Shown here in pieces: positions 6,712 to 15,776 of a stretch of DNA of 64,000 nt (the first letter of the stretch is position 1; the number at the start of each line of letters is the position of its first letter). The stretch is from Streptococcus suis. GTDB taxonomy: Bacteria; Bacillota; Bacilli; Lactobacillales; Streptococcaceae. The DNA is taken from positions 1 through 64,000 of the forward strand of contig NZ_WCJE01000009.1 of assembly GCF_016743335.1 (NCBI RefSeq). Reading direction: 5' to 3'. The notes beneath the pieces were generated by a model. The model was not told where the DNA came from and did no database searches. It was given only the letters and a program-made list of their open reading frames with translations. The position numbers and the translations under genes are program-made.

Positions 6712-9477
6712 ATGTTTTGGGACAAAAAACAAATTTTCTCTATTCGTAAGACCAGCCTGGGAATTGGGAGCGTCTTGTTAGGTTTGGTCCTACTTGCGCC
6801 AACGGTAGCTGCAGATGAAGTATCAAATCAAGATACAGTCGGACCAGCAACTAGCGTGGGAACGACAACTGACCCAACATTTGTAAGTATTCAGCCTAAA
6901 GTTGAAACAAGCCCTATTCCAGCTACAACTGAATATCTTGCAGATGATAGCTTGGAGTACGGTAAAATAGAAGTTGTTACCCCAGCAGTAGACGGTATGA
7001 CTGAAACCGTAACAAATTATAAAGTGGTTGAGAAACCAGTAGAAATGGTAGATCAATCGGCGAAAGATACTATGGCCTCAACTGACTACAAATACGGCTC
7101 AACGGACTTTTATCATGTTGATGATAGTCAGGAAAAACCGAGTGATAAAATCGTCATCGACCGTATCTTCTCGGATGTTCAGCCATTGACGGAAGAAGAA
7201 ATCAAGAATCATCAATCCATCCGTGATATTGTGACAGGGGTAGAGTACCTAGATTTTGTAAGGTATGAAACGCCACCAGAAGCACAAGGCTTTTTGAAAT
7301 TGACGAGTGTTGATGGCACTAAGCCAAATATATATCTGACTACTGAAAGTATTGATCCAACGAATCCAACCTTTCAAGCACTGTTGGAGGAATACAGTTT
7401 CAGAGGAACTGCTAGAGAAAATGGGGTTTCAACCCCATGGACAGGAGATTTACAAGACACAAACAACAGTCAATTGCGTAAAGCAGTCTATGTTGAATTA
7501 GCGAAAAAATCCTCTGAAGTGCTTGCCAACTTGGCTGGTTTCCGTTATATCAATGCTCTTGTGGGTGAAGGCAATGATGAAGCAACTGCAGTTAAGAGCT
7601 ATTTTACAAGTAAACTCCCCATAAGCGAACAACTGTATGCTGACGCCAAGGCCAATTACGAGAGATTCCTTCTAGCTGTGAAAGAAGGAGAATTGAAAGA
7701 AAGAGTCTTTGGTGGAGGTACAGTTGACGAGGATGGAAATCCTTATATAATAATGCAAGAAAACCCTATCATTCGAACAGGTCAGTATGCTTTTGATACG
7801 ATTACCAAACGCTACAATGATGCCAAAGGAAGTATTCAAAACCCAATCGTTTTTGAGAATACAAGCCTGTCAGCCGAAGACCAGTCTGCCCTAGTTGAAA
7901 AACTTTCCCAGCTTCCAGATACGGTTAAGTCGAATCTGCTCAAATTGATTGTGTCAGATGAGGTTCTTGACTCTGGTCCACAATACCGTGGAGGGGCTTA
8001 TTTAGAAACTTCCCATATTCAAATTAGACATTTTACAGAAAGGGCATTTCCAGTCCTTTCGAGTCAAGGGAAAAAGAAAGTCACACTCTCTCCTAAGCAG
8101 CCAGATGATTTGATTGATATCTTCTTACATGAACTGGGGCATGTTATTGATTTCAGGTCTGGGAAATTCGTTTACGATTACTATGCCTACCAACCCGAAG
8201 ATACATATTCTTTTATGAGAGCAAACGGACGTCTGTCCTACTCGAATGAATTTCTAAAAGTCTTTGAAGAGTATTTCCTTAACAAAGAAGATGTTTGGGA
8301 ATATATCAGATGGACCCCAAGTGAGGCCTGGGCGGATTCTCTAGGAGAGTATATCAACCATAAAATCTTTGGCACTCCTTATAGGAGATATAAAAAGATT
8401 GATGGTGTGGTTTATGAGTACAAACCTTTCCTAGCTGGACTAAACGCTGAGTATGATGCCATGAAAGAAACAGTCTATGATGTAGGTTATAGCCCTGTTG
8501 AAGCTTCAGAATTTTACTGGGAATCCATTTACAAAAAGCTTTTTGAACCAGAAGTTATCAAAGAAACTGTTGTAGATGGTGTTACAACTAATATCACTCC
8601 AGCTCAAAATGGTAAAGTTTTAGTAGGAACAAAGCCTAAAGTTACTATAGAATCCATTACATTTAAAACTGTAGAAGAGTCGGATGCTAGCAAACCAGTC
8701 GGCTATCGTGTAGTGAAGCAAGCAGGTCAAAATGGTCAGTTGGAAACAAAAACCACCTATACTGTAGATAGTAAAACAGGTCAAGTAACAGAAACGACTA
8801 GTACAACGGTTTTAAAAGACACGATTGATGAAATTATTTTAGTAGGAATAAAAGAAGTCACTGAAGAAATTTCAGAAAAACCAGAAGTTACTGTTGGAAG
8901 TACGATTGAAGTTCTTGCATACGCAAGCCGAGAAGAAACTGATTCAAGTCAACCACTAGGTTATAAATACACTAAGCAAGTTGGCGAAAATGGACTGGTC
9001 AAAGTTACAATAACGAATACAAAAGATCCTAAAACAGGTCAAATCACAACGGAAGTTGAGAGAGAAATACTTAAAGATGCAATTGACGAGATTGTTGTTC
9101 TAGGAACAAAAGTTGTCGAAGAGGAGCAAAAAAATCCTTCTCAACCAATCAATAACAATGAGGATTTGCAACCAGTAGTAAAAGAAGAACTGGTATCTAA
9201 ACCTCCTGTTACTGTACCGATGAATAAGAAGAAATCAACCTTTGTTGACAGGAATACAGAGACCGAAACTTCTGTTAAACAAAAAGTGGATGAGGTCATC
9301 ACTAAAACGCTGCATAATCCTACAGCTGTAGAAGTAAATGCACATTCGACGAAGACTTCAACACTCCCAGCCACAGGTGAGAAAGAAAGCAGCTACATTA
9401 GTCTTCTAGGTATGACATCCTTAGCGGGCGGTCTTGTACTAGCTGCAAGTCGTCGTCGTAGAAAATACATGGATTAA
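6712..9477 (+). CDS. LPXTG-anchored anthrax lethal-factor-like zinc metalloprotease with G5-like repeats
   Basis: Surface protein of 921 residues. It has a YSIRK-type signal peptide (FSIRKTSLGIGSVLLG, cleavage near VAADE at about residue 35), a large N-terminal region, and a metalloprotease core with HELGH at 473-477 and a downstream EAWAD whose E538 is the likely third zinc ligand. This HExxH...E layout with S/T-rich helices resembles the lethal-factor (ATLF, M34-type) catalytic domain. Two G5-like repeats follow (about 630-720 and 725-815; each has KPxGY-K-Q-G/AG-NG and a ...DEI..LGTK end). The C-terminus has LPATG (885-889), a hydrophobic span and RRRRK for sortase A anchoring. The substrate is unknown; a host protein is a reasonable inference. 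Its promoter carries a poly-G tract. Confidence 0.88.
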   Translation: MFWDKKQIFSIRKTSLGIGSVLLGLVLLAPTVAADEVSNQDTVGPATSVGTTTDPTFVSIQPKVETSPIPATTEYLADDSLEYGKIEVVTPAVDGMTETVTNYKVVEKPVEMVDQSAKDTMASTDYKYGSTDFYHVDDSQEKPSDKIVIDRIFSDVQPLTEEEIKNHQSIRDIVTGVEYLDFVRYETPPEAQGFLKLTSVDGTKPNIYLTTESIDPTNPTFQALLEEYSFRGTARENGVSTPWTGDLQDTNNSQLRKAVYVELAKKSSEVLANLAGFRYINALVGEGNDEATAVKSYFTSKLPISEQLYADAKANYERFLLAVKEGELKERVFGGGTVDEDGNPYIIMQENPIIRTGQYAFDTITKRYNDAKGSIQNPIVFENTSLSAEDQSALVEKLSQLPDTVKSNLLKLIVSDEVLDSGPQYRGGAYLETSHIQIRHFTERAFPVLSSQGKKKVTLSPKQPDDLIDIFLHELGHVIDFRSGKFVYDYYAYQPEDTYSFMRANGRLSYSNEFLKVFEEYFLNKEDVWEYIRWTPSEAWADSLGEYINHKIFGTPYRRYKKIDGVVYEYKPFLAGLNAEYDAMKETVYDVGYSPVEASEFYWESIYKKLFEPEVIKETVVDGVTTNITPAQNGKVLVGTKPKVTIESITFKTVEESDASKPVGYRVVKQAGQNGQLETKTTYTVDSKTGQVTETTSTTVLKDTIDEIILVGIKEVTEEISEKPEVTVGSTIEVLAYASREETDSSQPLGYKYTKQVGENGLVKVTITNTKDPKTGQITTEVEREILKDAIDEIVVLGTKVVEEEQKNPSQPINNNEDLQPVVKEELVSKPPVTVPMNKKKSTFVDRNTETETSVKQKVDEVITKTLHNPTAVEVNAHSTKTSTLPATGEKESSYISLLGMTSLAGGLVLAASRRRRKYMD

Positions 9478-9520
9478 TCTTTGTCATATTCAAAGTATCC
9501 TGAAATTATAACTCACCAAA

Positions 9521-9544
9521 CAGACTACAAACGTGGTCTGTTTT
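9521..9544 (+). terminator. terminator after the lethal-factor-like protease
   Basis: CAGACTAC / GTGGTCTG hairpin followed by TTTT; nearly identical to the asnS terminator at 5969. Confidence 0.8.
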
Positions 9545-9602
9545 CTTGCTTTTTCACTGGGTTTTATTTATAATTATTCTAAATAAAATCGTGGAGAGGA
9601 AA

Positions 9603-11189
9603 ATGAAGCAAGAAAGTTTAGGAAAAGAAATTATTCGTTTGGCCTTGCCTGCTACGGTGGAAAATATCTTTCAGACCTTGGTTGGTTTTGTGGATACCCT
9701 CTTAATAGCCCAGCTAGGGCTGGTAGCGGTGACGGCAGTTGGTCTTGCCAATACGATTTTGAATGTCTATTTGGCGGTTTACATAGCTTTGGGAGTTGGG
9801 GCAACTGCTTTGCTTGCTCGGTCTATTGGCGCAGGAGATAGGGAATCTCTTACCTTTCATGTCCGTCAAGCCTTAGTGCTTTCAGTAGGTGTAGGTCTGC
9901 TATTGGGTTTACTATCCCTTGTTTTCGGGCGGCAGATGCTGGTTTTAATGGGGGCAGATGCGGAGAGTTTGGCTGGCGCCCAGGTATTTTTTTACTGGGT
10001 TGGTGGTTTGACGATTTTTCAGGCCTTGATGACCATTTTGGGAACAATCCTGCAGGCATCTGGGGAGTGGGAAAGAACTCGACTAGTTAAAAAAGAGTTC
10101 CCCTCACTTCCAAATATGTAGGTTCGGGCTAAAATAGTCCACTGGACTATTTTACTCCCACCCCCGCATAGCTTCAACAGTCAGAGTAGTGACTGTTGAA
10201 GGTTGGAAATGAAGCGAACTCTGTTCGCATCAGTCGTAGAAATCAGATTTGGAGTGTAAAACACGAACAAATCTGCCAATCAACCACTGCGCTGAGATGT
10301 TGACACGAACTCTGAAAAGTGGTGCTAGGCTTTTTGCCCAACCCCTATGAAAATGAGCTTACTGACCAATGGTTTTAATGTGGTCTTGGACTATTTCTTG
10401 ATTTTTGGTATTGGCTCTTGGTCAGGTTGGGGGATTGTAGGGACAGCCTTGGGAACCGTCTTAGCTCGCTTGCTTGGTACAGTCTTGCTTTACCGAAAGG
10501 TGCAACAGACTGACTTGGCAGTTAATCTCAAGCAACTGTTCCACTTGGGAAGTCCTAAGGAAATGGTGGATTTGACCCTACCTGCAGCAGCCGAACGCTT
10601 GGTTATGCGGTTGGGACAGGTTGTCTATTTCAGTTTGATTGTGGGGCTGGGGACGACTGTCTATGCTTCTCATATGATTGCAGGTAATATCGAGAGTTTT
10701 ACCTATATGCCTGCCTATGGTCTTGCGACAGCGGCGGCGGTTTTGATCGGTCAAGCCTTGGGAAAAGGGGACATCCTCACAGTTAGACGGGTCGCATTTC
10801 TTAGCTCTGCCTATGGTGTTGCCATCATGTCCCTGCTGGGAATCGTCTTATTTTTCGGAGCTCCAAGTTTTGCTCTGCTATTTACCAAAGACTTAGAAGC
10901 TGTCAGCCAAGTCGTCACAGCTTTACGTATCGATGCTTTTAACCAGCCGGGGCTGGCGGTTTCTTTGATTATGGCTGGCGCACTGCAGGGCTTGGGGGAT
11001 ACCAAGTTGCCTCTCTATTCCACAGTGATAGGGATGTGGGGGCTGCGCGTTTTAGGCGTTGTCGTCTTAGGTCAGATGTTCGGTTTAGGAATTGCCGGCG
11101 TCTGGCTGTCTATTTTGATTGATTTGCTTTTAAGAGCGATTTTCCTGACCTGGAGATTTATTGTACAAACACGAAAACTGGCCGATTAG
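9603..11189 (+). pseudogene. MATE family multidrug efflux transporter, interrupted by a repeat
   Basis: Two halves of one MATE exporter. The first half (ATG at 9603, after GGAGAGGAAA) covers the first six or so membrane spans: IIRLALPATVENIFQTLVGF, the ALGVGATALLAR segment and ILQASG. The second half resumes at about 10345 with MKMSLLTNGFNVVLDYFLIFGIG and runs to 11189 through the later spans. In intact homologues ILQASG-D-T-(K/R)-TPMKMSLLTN is continuous. Here about 275 bp of repeat sequence (see 10067-10343) separates the halves and introduces stops. Substrate unknown. A functional split protein is unlikely because the second half lacks a clear ribosome binding site. Confidence 0.9.
10067..10343 (-). 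repeat. MITE-like element inserted in the MATE gene
   Basis: The ends AGTGGGAAAGAACTCG and TAGGCTTTTTGCCCAAC and the internal block around TTTGGAGTGTAAAACACGAA ... ACTGCGCTGAGATGTTGACAC match, in reverse orientation, the element after sodA (52865-53034). Inside are near-perfect hairpins: AAAATAGTCCA / TGGACTATTTT at 10131-10153 and TTCAACAGTCA / TGACTGTTGAA at about 10171-10200. It has no coding capacity, so mobilisation would need a transposase elsewhere. Confidence 0.85.
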
Positions 11190-11200
11190 GCCGGTTTTTT
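11176..11200 (+). terminator. terminator overlapping the end of the MATE gene
   Basis: AACTGGCC - GATTA - GGCCGGTT followed by T6. The stem includes the last codons and the stop of the MATE reading frame. Confidence 0.8.
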
Positions 11201-11208
11201 GGTATAAT
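11200..11208 (+). promoter_or_regulatory. extended -10 promoter for ridA-rapZ-yvcK-whiA
   Basis: TGGTATAAT, an extended -10, lies immediately after the MATE terminator and about 30 bases before the ridA start. It may drive ridA and the three downstream genes. Confidence 0.6.
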
Positions 11209-11239
11209 ATCAATAGAAATATAAAAAGGAGATCATCAG

Positions 11240-11617
11240 ATGAAAACGATTCATACAGATAAAGCACCTGCAGCAATTGGCCCATACGTTCAAGGGAAGG
11301 TTGTTGGAAATTTCCTATTTGCCTCTGGTCAGGTTCCCTTGTCACCTGAAACTGGTGAAGTGGTTGGTGAAACCATTCAGGAGCAGACTGAGCAAGTCTT
11401 GAAAAATGTCGCAGCAATTTTAGAAGAAGCTGGGACAGACTTTGATCATGTGGTTAAGACGACATGTTTCCTCAAAGATATGAATGACTTTGTAGCTTTT
11501 AACGAGGTCTATAAAACAGCCTTTTCAGCAGATTTTCCAGCTCGTTCAGCGGTGGAAGTAGCTCGCTTGCCACGTGATGTCAAAGTCGAAATTGAAGTGA
11601 TTGCAGTAGTAGAGTAG
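11240..11617 (+). CDS. ridA: RidA family reactive intermediate deaminase
   Basis: Small cytosolic trimeric enzyme (125 residues) that hydrolyses reactive enamine/imine intermediates released by PLP enzymes such as threonine dehydratase. Family marks are the N-terminal [11 protein letters not shown], the [13 protein letters not shown] segment, the arginine of [12 protein letters not shown] and the C-terminal [18 protein letters not shown] precedes ATG with good spacing. It lies 20 bases before rapZ and is probably co-transcribed with the rapZ-yvcK-whiA unit, although the functional link is not obvious. Confidence 0.94.
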   Translation: MKTIHTDKAPAAIGPYVQGKVVGNFLFASGQVPLSPETGEVVGETIQEQTEQVLKNVAAILEEAGTDFDHVVKTTCFLKDMNDFVAFNEVYKTAFSADFPARSAVEVARLPRDVKVEIEVIAVVE

Positions 11618-11637
11618 AAAGAAAAGGAGGGAATGTC

Positions 11638-12525
11638 ATGTCAGACAAACTCCACTTAGTAATTGTGACAGGGATGTCGGGAGCTGGTAAGACAGTAGCC
11701 ATTCAGTCTTTTGAGGACTTGGGCTATTTTACCATTGACAATATGCCACCGACTCTCTTGCCAAAGTTTTTAGAGTTAATTCGCCATAGCCAGGATAACA
11801 ATAAGATTGCTCTTGTTGTAGATATGCGGAGTCGCTCCTTCTTCTCGGAGATTCGAGAGGTGTTGGATGAGATTGAGGGGGCAGAGGATTTAGATTTTAA
11901 AGTCCTATTCTTGGATGCAACAGACAGCGAATTGGTAGCTCGCTATAAGGAAACCCGACGGTCACATCCTCTTGCGGCTGATGGTCGTGTTTTGGACGGG
12001 ATTCAGCTAGAACGTGAACTTTTGGCTCCCTTGAAAAATATGAGCCAGAATGTCATTGACACGACAGAGCTGACTCCTCGTAATCTCCGTAAGGCAATCT
12101 CAGAGCAGTTTGCTAGTCAAGATAATCAGCCATCCTTCCGTGTGGAAGTCATGTCCTTTGGTTTCAAATATGGTCTGCCTCTGGATGCGGACTTGGTCTT
12201 TGATGTGCGTTTCTTGCCAAATCCTTACTATAAAGTAGAATTGCGCAACTTGACTGGATTGGATCCTGCTGTATTTGATTATGTTATGGACCATCAGGAA
12301 TCAGAAGACTTTTACAGAAATCTTCTAGGCTTGATTGAGCCAATTCTGCCAGGTTATCAGAAGGAAGGAAAATCAGTTCTAACTATTGCAGTTGGATGTA
12401 CGGGTGGTCAACATAGAAGCGTTGCTTTTGCCAAACGCTTGGCAGATGATTTGGAGAAAAACTGGATTGTCAATCGTAGCCATCGCGATAAGGACAGACG
12501 GAAGGAGACGGTCAACCGCTCATGA
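11638..12525 (+). CDS. rapZ: RNase adapter / nucleotide-binding protein RapZ (YvcJ)
   Basis: P-loop protein of 295 residues. Walker A GMSGAGKT is at residues 12-19. Further family segments are [29 protein letters not shown] and, in the C-terminal domain, VRFLPNPYY and [10 protein letters not shown]. Enteric RapZ binds glucosamine-6-phosphate and controls GlmS through small RNAs. In Gram-positive bacteria YvcJ hydrolyses nucleotides and affects competence and the cell envelope, but its mechanism is less clear. The gene overlaps yvcK by four bases (ATGA) in the order rapZ-yvcK-whiA, conserved across Firmicutes. Confidence 0.96.
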   Translation: MSDKLHLVIVTGMSGAGKTVAIQSFEDLGYFTIDNMPPTLLPKFLELIRHSQDNNKIALVVDMRSRSFFSEIREVLDEIEGAEDLDFKVLFLDATDSELVARYKETRRSHPLAADGRVLDGIQLERELLAPLKNMSQNVIDTTELTPRNLRKAISEQFASQDNQPSFRVEVMSFGFKYGLPLDADLVFDVRFLPNPYYKVELRNLTGLDPAVFDYVMDHQESEDFYRNLLGLIEPILPGYQKEGKSVLTIAVGCTGGQHRSVAFAKRLADDLEKNWIVNRSHRDKDRRKETVNRS

Positions 12526-13496
12526 GAAAACCAAAGATTACAGTTATCGGGGGCGGAACGGGAATTCCAGTCATTTTGAAGAGTTTGCGGGATAAGGATG
12601 TAGAGATTACCGCTATCGTGACGGTAGCTGATGACGGAGGATCTTCGGGGGAAATCCGTCAGGCTTTGCAGGTGACCCCTCCAGGTGATTTGCGTAACGT
12701 CCTATTGGCTATGTCGGATATGCCCAAACTTTATGAACAAATTTTCCAGTATCGTTTTGCGGATTCAGATGGACCCTTGGCTGGTCATCCACTAGGGAAT
12801 CTCATCATCGCTGGTATTTCTGAGATGCAGGGTTCAACCTACAATGCGATGAGGTTGTTGACGCGCTTTTTCCATACGACAGGGCGGATTTATCCATCTA
12901 GCGAACAGGCCTTGACCCTTCATGCTATTTTTACAGACGGGACCGAGGTGGCAGGTGAGAGCAAGATTTCCAAGCATAATGGGATGATTGATCATGTCTA
13001 TGTGACAAACTCTTATAATGATGATGAACCGAAAGCCAGTCGCCAGGTAGTTGAAACGATTATGGAAAGTGACATGATTGTACTTGGACCGGGTTCTCTT
13101 TTTACCTCAATCTTGCCGAATCTGATGATTTCTGACATTGGCAAAGCCCTAAAAGAAACCAAGGCTGAAGTGACCTATGTGTGCAACATTATGACCCAAC
13201 GGGGAGAGACTGAGTTTTTCTCAGATGCGGACCACGTGGCGGTTCTCAATGCACACCTAGCTGAACAATTCATTGATACAGTTTTGGTCAATATTGAGCC
13301 AGTTCCACAAGAGTATATGAATAGTAACCAGTTTGATGAATACTTGGTACAGGTAAAACACGATTTTGCAGGTTTACAAAAACAGGCTAATCGTGTGATT
13401 TCTTCGAATTTTCTTCGTTTGGAAAATGGCGGAGCTTTCCATGATGGTGACTTGGTGGTAGAAGAGTTGCTCAAGATTTTGCAGGTGCGGCCATGA
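12522..13496 (+). CDS. yvcK: YvcK/CofD-like gluconeogenesis factor
   Basis: Cytosolic protein of 324 residues in the CofD-like fold, without the cofactor-F420 pathway around it. Visible segments are the N-terminal glycine-rich [50 protein letters not shown] and [14 protein letters not shown]. Bacillus YvcK binds UDP-sugars and is needed for normal morphology on gluconeogenic carbon sources, affecting PBP1 placement; a similar envelope role is likely. It overlaps both neighbours by four bases, indicating tight translational coupling. Confidence 0.95.
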   Translation: MRKPKITVIGGGTGIPVILKSLRDKDVEITAIVTVADDGGSSGEIRQALQVTPPGDLRNVLLAMSDMPKLYEQIFQYRFADSDGPLAGHPLGNLIIAGISEMQGSTYNAMRLLTRFFHTTGRIYPSSEQALTLHAIFTDGTEVAGESKISKHNGMIDHVYVTNSYNDDEPKASRQVVETIMESDMIVLGPGSLFTSILPNLMISDIGKALKETKAEVTYVCNIMTQRGETEFFSDADHVAVLNAHLAEQFIDTVLVNIEPVPQEYMNSNQFDEYLVQVKHDFAGLQKQANRVISSNFLRLENGGAFHDGDLVVEELLKILQVRP

Positions 13497-14410
13497 GTTT
13501 TACAGTACAAGTAAAGGAAGAATTGCTGCTTCAGTCTAGCCAAAATAAGAGCGAGCTATCTGCTATTATCAAATTATCAGGTAGTTTGGGCTTAGCTTCA
13601 TCAGGTTTGACTCTTTCTATCAGCACGGAAAATGCAAAGATTGCCCGTCACATTTATGAACTGTTACTCCATTTCTACCAGATTAAGGCTGAGATTCGCC
13701 ATCATCAAAAACCTAATCTCAAAAAGAATCGTGTGTATGCAGTTTTGATAGAAGACGGCGTGAATGAGATATTGAACGATTTGCATTTGGCTGATAGCTT
13801 CTTTGGATTAGAGACGGGGATTTCTCCCTTGGTTTTGGAAAATGATTCGTGGAGTCAAGCCTATCTTCGTGGAGCATTTTTAGCGGCAGGCTCTGTTAAG
13901 GATCCTGAAAAAGGAAAATACCAGCTTGAAATAGCTTCTGTCTATAGTGACCATGCCAATGACCTGGCCAATCTGATGCAGAAATTTCTTTTGGATGCCA
14001 AAGTCATTGAGCGAAGTAAGGGAACCATTACCTACCTGCAACGTGCAGAGGACATTATGGACTTTCTTTTGGTGATTGGAGCAGAAGAGACAAAGACAGA
14101 ATTTGAGAATGTTAAATTGCTTCGTGAGGCTCGCAATGACCTAAATCGAGCTACAAATGCGGAAGCCGCTAATATTGCAAAGACGGTCAATGCTAGTATG
14201 AAAACAATCAATAATATTATCAAAATTATGGATACTATCGGTCTAGATCAGTTGTCAGGTGACTTGCAGGAGATTGCCCAGTTGCGAATTCAGAATCCAG
14301 ACTATTCCATTCAGCAATTGGCAGATAGTCTAACGGTACCGATCACTAAAAGTGGTGTCAACCATCGTTTGCGGAAAATCAATAAGATTGCGGATGAATT
14401 GACTGAATAG
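13493..14410 (+). CDS. whiA: DNA-binding protein WhiA
   Basis: Protein of 305 residues with an N-terminal LAGLIDADG-like fold ([21 protein letters not shown] region) and a C-terminal helix-turn-helix ([20 protein letters not shown], then [13 protein letters not shown]). WhiA regulates sporulation septation in Streptomyces. In Firmicutes it binds DNA and influences division and chromosome segregation without a clear transcriptional regulon. Last of the coupled rapZ-yvcK-whiA genes; a hairpin repeat and terminator follow. Confidence 0.95.
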   Translation: MSFTVQVKEELLLQSSQNKSELSAIIKLSGSLGLASSGLTLSISTENAKIARHIYELLLHFYQIKAEIRHHQKPNLKKNRVYAVLIEDGVNEILNDLHLADSFFGLETGISPLVLENDSWSQAYLRGAFLAAGSVKDPEKGKYQLEIASVYSDHANDLANLMQKFLLDAKVIERSKGTITYLQRAEDIMDFLLVIGAEETKTEFENVKLLREARNDLNRATNAEAANIAKTVNASMKTINNIIKIMDTIGLDQLSGDLQEIAQLRIQNPDYSIQQLADSLTVPITKSGVNHRLRKINKIADELTE

Positions 14411-14440
14411 ATAGGTATACATAGAATGTTATAGACATTT

Positions 14441-14524
14441 GAATTAACTTTGATACATCGTTACTTTCGGCTTGCCGTACTCTAGTATTGCTTGCACCTC
14501 AGTTCCTTGTCTGAAAGTTAATTC
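14441..14524. repeat. hairpin repeat, family B copy 2
   Basis: Perfect 11-base inverted ends GAATTAACTTT and AAAGTTAATTC surround a core with CGGCTTGCCGTACTCTAGTATTGC and CCTCAGTTCCTTGTCTG. The core is shared with 5854-5943 and in part with 6064-6127. It sits between the whiA stop and its terminator. Confidence 0.65.
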
Positions 14525-14532
14525 ATTCGACG

Positions 14533-14569
14533 ATACAAAGACTGGTTCGAGAGGACCAGTTTTTTGTAT
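14533..14569 (+). terminator. terminator after whiA
   Basis: Hairpin ATACAAA-GACTGGT / ACCAGT-TTTTTGTAT with loop TCGAGAGG; the right arm provides the T run. Confidence 0.8.
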
Positions 14570-14575
14570 TAGCTG

Positions 14576-14708
14576 TGATATAGTAGAGTGAATTAGAAAC
14601 AGGATATATCTAAGTTTGTCAATTTGAGAATTCTAAAGTTATTTTAGGAGTGGGTTATTAACACTATAACTCAAAACTGTCCTTTTCCTAATTCAAACTA
14701 CTATAGTA
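14576..14708. repeat. MITE-like inverted-repeat element upstream of flpS
   Basis: Left arm GATATAGTAGAGTGAATTAG and right arm CTAATTCAAACTACTATAGT are imperfect inverted repeats about 130 bp apart. The similarity continues inwards (AAACAGGA versus the complement of TCCTTTTC). No coding capacity. Similar TATAGTAG-GAATTAG ends are familiar from small streptococcal repeats. Confidence 0.6.
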
Positions 14709-14820
14709 TTCTTCTTCACAGGAATGACCCTGTTTTATGAATTTTTCAGTAATGATTAGCATATAACATTAATATATGTTAGAATAGATAGAAGGATACT
14801 TTAGCTAGAAAGGAGTTTTG

Positions 14821-15516
14821 ATGATAAGCAACGAACAATATGATTATCTAAGGGCACATCCAACTTTTGAACGTTTGACACGTGATAGCTTTGATCAATT
14901 AGCTAAGCATATTCGTTTTCGAAAGATTCCTAAGGGACAAATCTTTTTTTACGCAGAGGATCCTAGAGATTATCTATTTGTATTGTATAAGGGCTATGCT
15001 CGGATTGAACAATATGATGAGACGGATAGTTTTACGTATTTGGACTATATTCGGCAGGGCGGTGCCTTCCCTTTTGGAGATATGTTTCAGGACAAACCTT
15101 ATCATTATACTGCCATTGCCATAACGGACCTAGAGTATTTTATTGTACCGATGGTCTTGTTTGAAACCTTGTCGAAGATAAATCCGAGTCAAATGACTTA
15201 TATCTGTCAAAAATTATCCAAAGTGCTTCGTTTTCAAGAGTTGCGCTTGCGAAATGCGATGCGTTCCAAGGCATCAGATCGAGTCGTTCAAGCCTTGGCT
15301 CTTCTTTATTGGGATATGTGCCAGCGAGAGCAGTTTGCTACCTTGCCATTTGAAATTCATATTCAAGAGATTTCGCGTTTAGCAGCTACGACACGGGAAA
15401 CAGTTAGCTATGTTTTGAAGCAACTGAAGCAGAATGGAAAAATTGCTTATAGCCATAAACAGTTAACTTATTTAGATATTGATTATTTCTTAGAAAATTT
15501 GACAGAAACTCATTGA
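14821..15516 (+). CDS. flpS: FNR-like Crp/Fnr family regulator of the arginine deiminase system
   Basis: Transcription factor of 231 residues. ATG at 14821 follows AAAGGAG by five bases; a TTG just upstream is less likely. The N-terminal cyclic-nucleotide-binding-like beta barrel spans about residues 20-125 (IPKGQIFFYAEDPRDYLFVLYKGYARI). The C-terminal Crp helix-turn-helix is IQEISRLAATTRETVSYVLKQLK. The four-cysteine iron-sulphur cluster signature of E. coli FNR is not seen. In S. suis an FNR-like protein (FlpS) next to arcA activates the arginine deiminase operon under low oxygen; position and family match that. Terminated before arcA. Confidence 0.9.
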   Translation: MISNEQYDYLRAHPTFERLTRDSFDQLAKHIRFRKIPKGQIFFYAEDPRDYLFVLYKGYARIEQYDETDSFTYLDYIRQGGAFPFGDMFQDKPYHYTAIAITDLEYFIVPMVLFETLSKINPSQMTYICQKLSKVLRFQELRLRNAMRSKASDRVVQALALLYWDMCQREQFATLPFEIHIQEISRLAATTRETVSYVLKQLKQNGKIAYSHKQLTYLDIDYFLENLTETH

Positions 15517-15532
15517 AGTTTCTGTTTTTTTA
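15502..15532 (+). terminator. terminator between flpS and arcA
   Basis: CAGAAACT / AGTTTCTG hairpin overlapping the flpS stop, followed by seven T. It separates flpS from the arc operon. Confidence 0.85.
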
Positions 15533-15648
15533 TAAAAAATAAAAATTCATATAATGATATAACGCAAAGAATTATGCGGAATATAGGCGATATAATCGAT
15601 AATTATTTATAAATAAGGTTGAAAATGTGAAGAATTTCTCAAAATAAA

Positions 15649-15662
15649 TGTGAGCGTTTTCA
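15649..15662 (+). promoter_or_regulatory. cre (CcpA) site upstream of arcA
   Basis: TGTGAGCGTTTTCA fits the catabolite-responsive element consensus TGWNANCGNTNWCA at every defined position. It lies about 25 bases upstream of the probable -10 (TAAACT, 15685-15690), suitable for carbon catabolite control of the arc genes, as known in S. suis. Confidence 0.85.
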
Positions 15663-15729
15663 AGTTTTTGTTTTTTTGCTCTGTTAAACTATGGATGTAA
15701 AGAGGAAATGAGAGGCAGGAAAGCGTACG

Positions 15730-15771
15730 GTCCTCCTCGTTTCCCATCATGTATAAATCTACAAGGAGGAC
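15730..15771 (+). promoter_or_regulatory. predicted leader hairpin masking the arcA ribosome binding site
   Basis: GTCCTCCT at 15730-15737 is perfectly complementary to AGGAGGAC at 15764-15771, which contains the arcA Shine-Dalgarno sequence. An 8-base-pair GC-rich stem with a 26-base loop would occlude the ribosome binding site five bases before ATG (15777). An in-frame ATG at 15708 allows upstream translation that could open the stem. Confidence 0.65.
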
Positions 15772-15776
15772 AGATC

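Noticed and set aside
15708..15776. Longer arcA start at 15708
   Set aside because: The added residues are not like arginine deiminases, and the strong Shine-Dalgarno sequence belongs to 15777. It is kept only as a possible leader reading.
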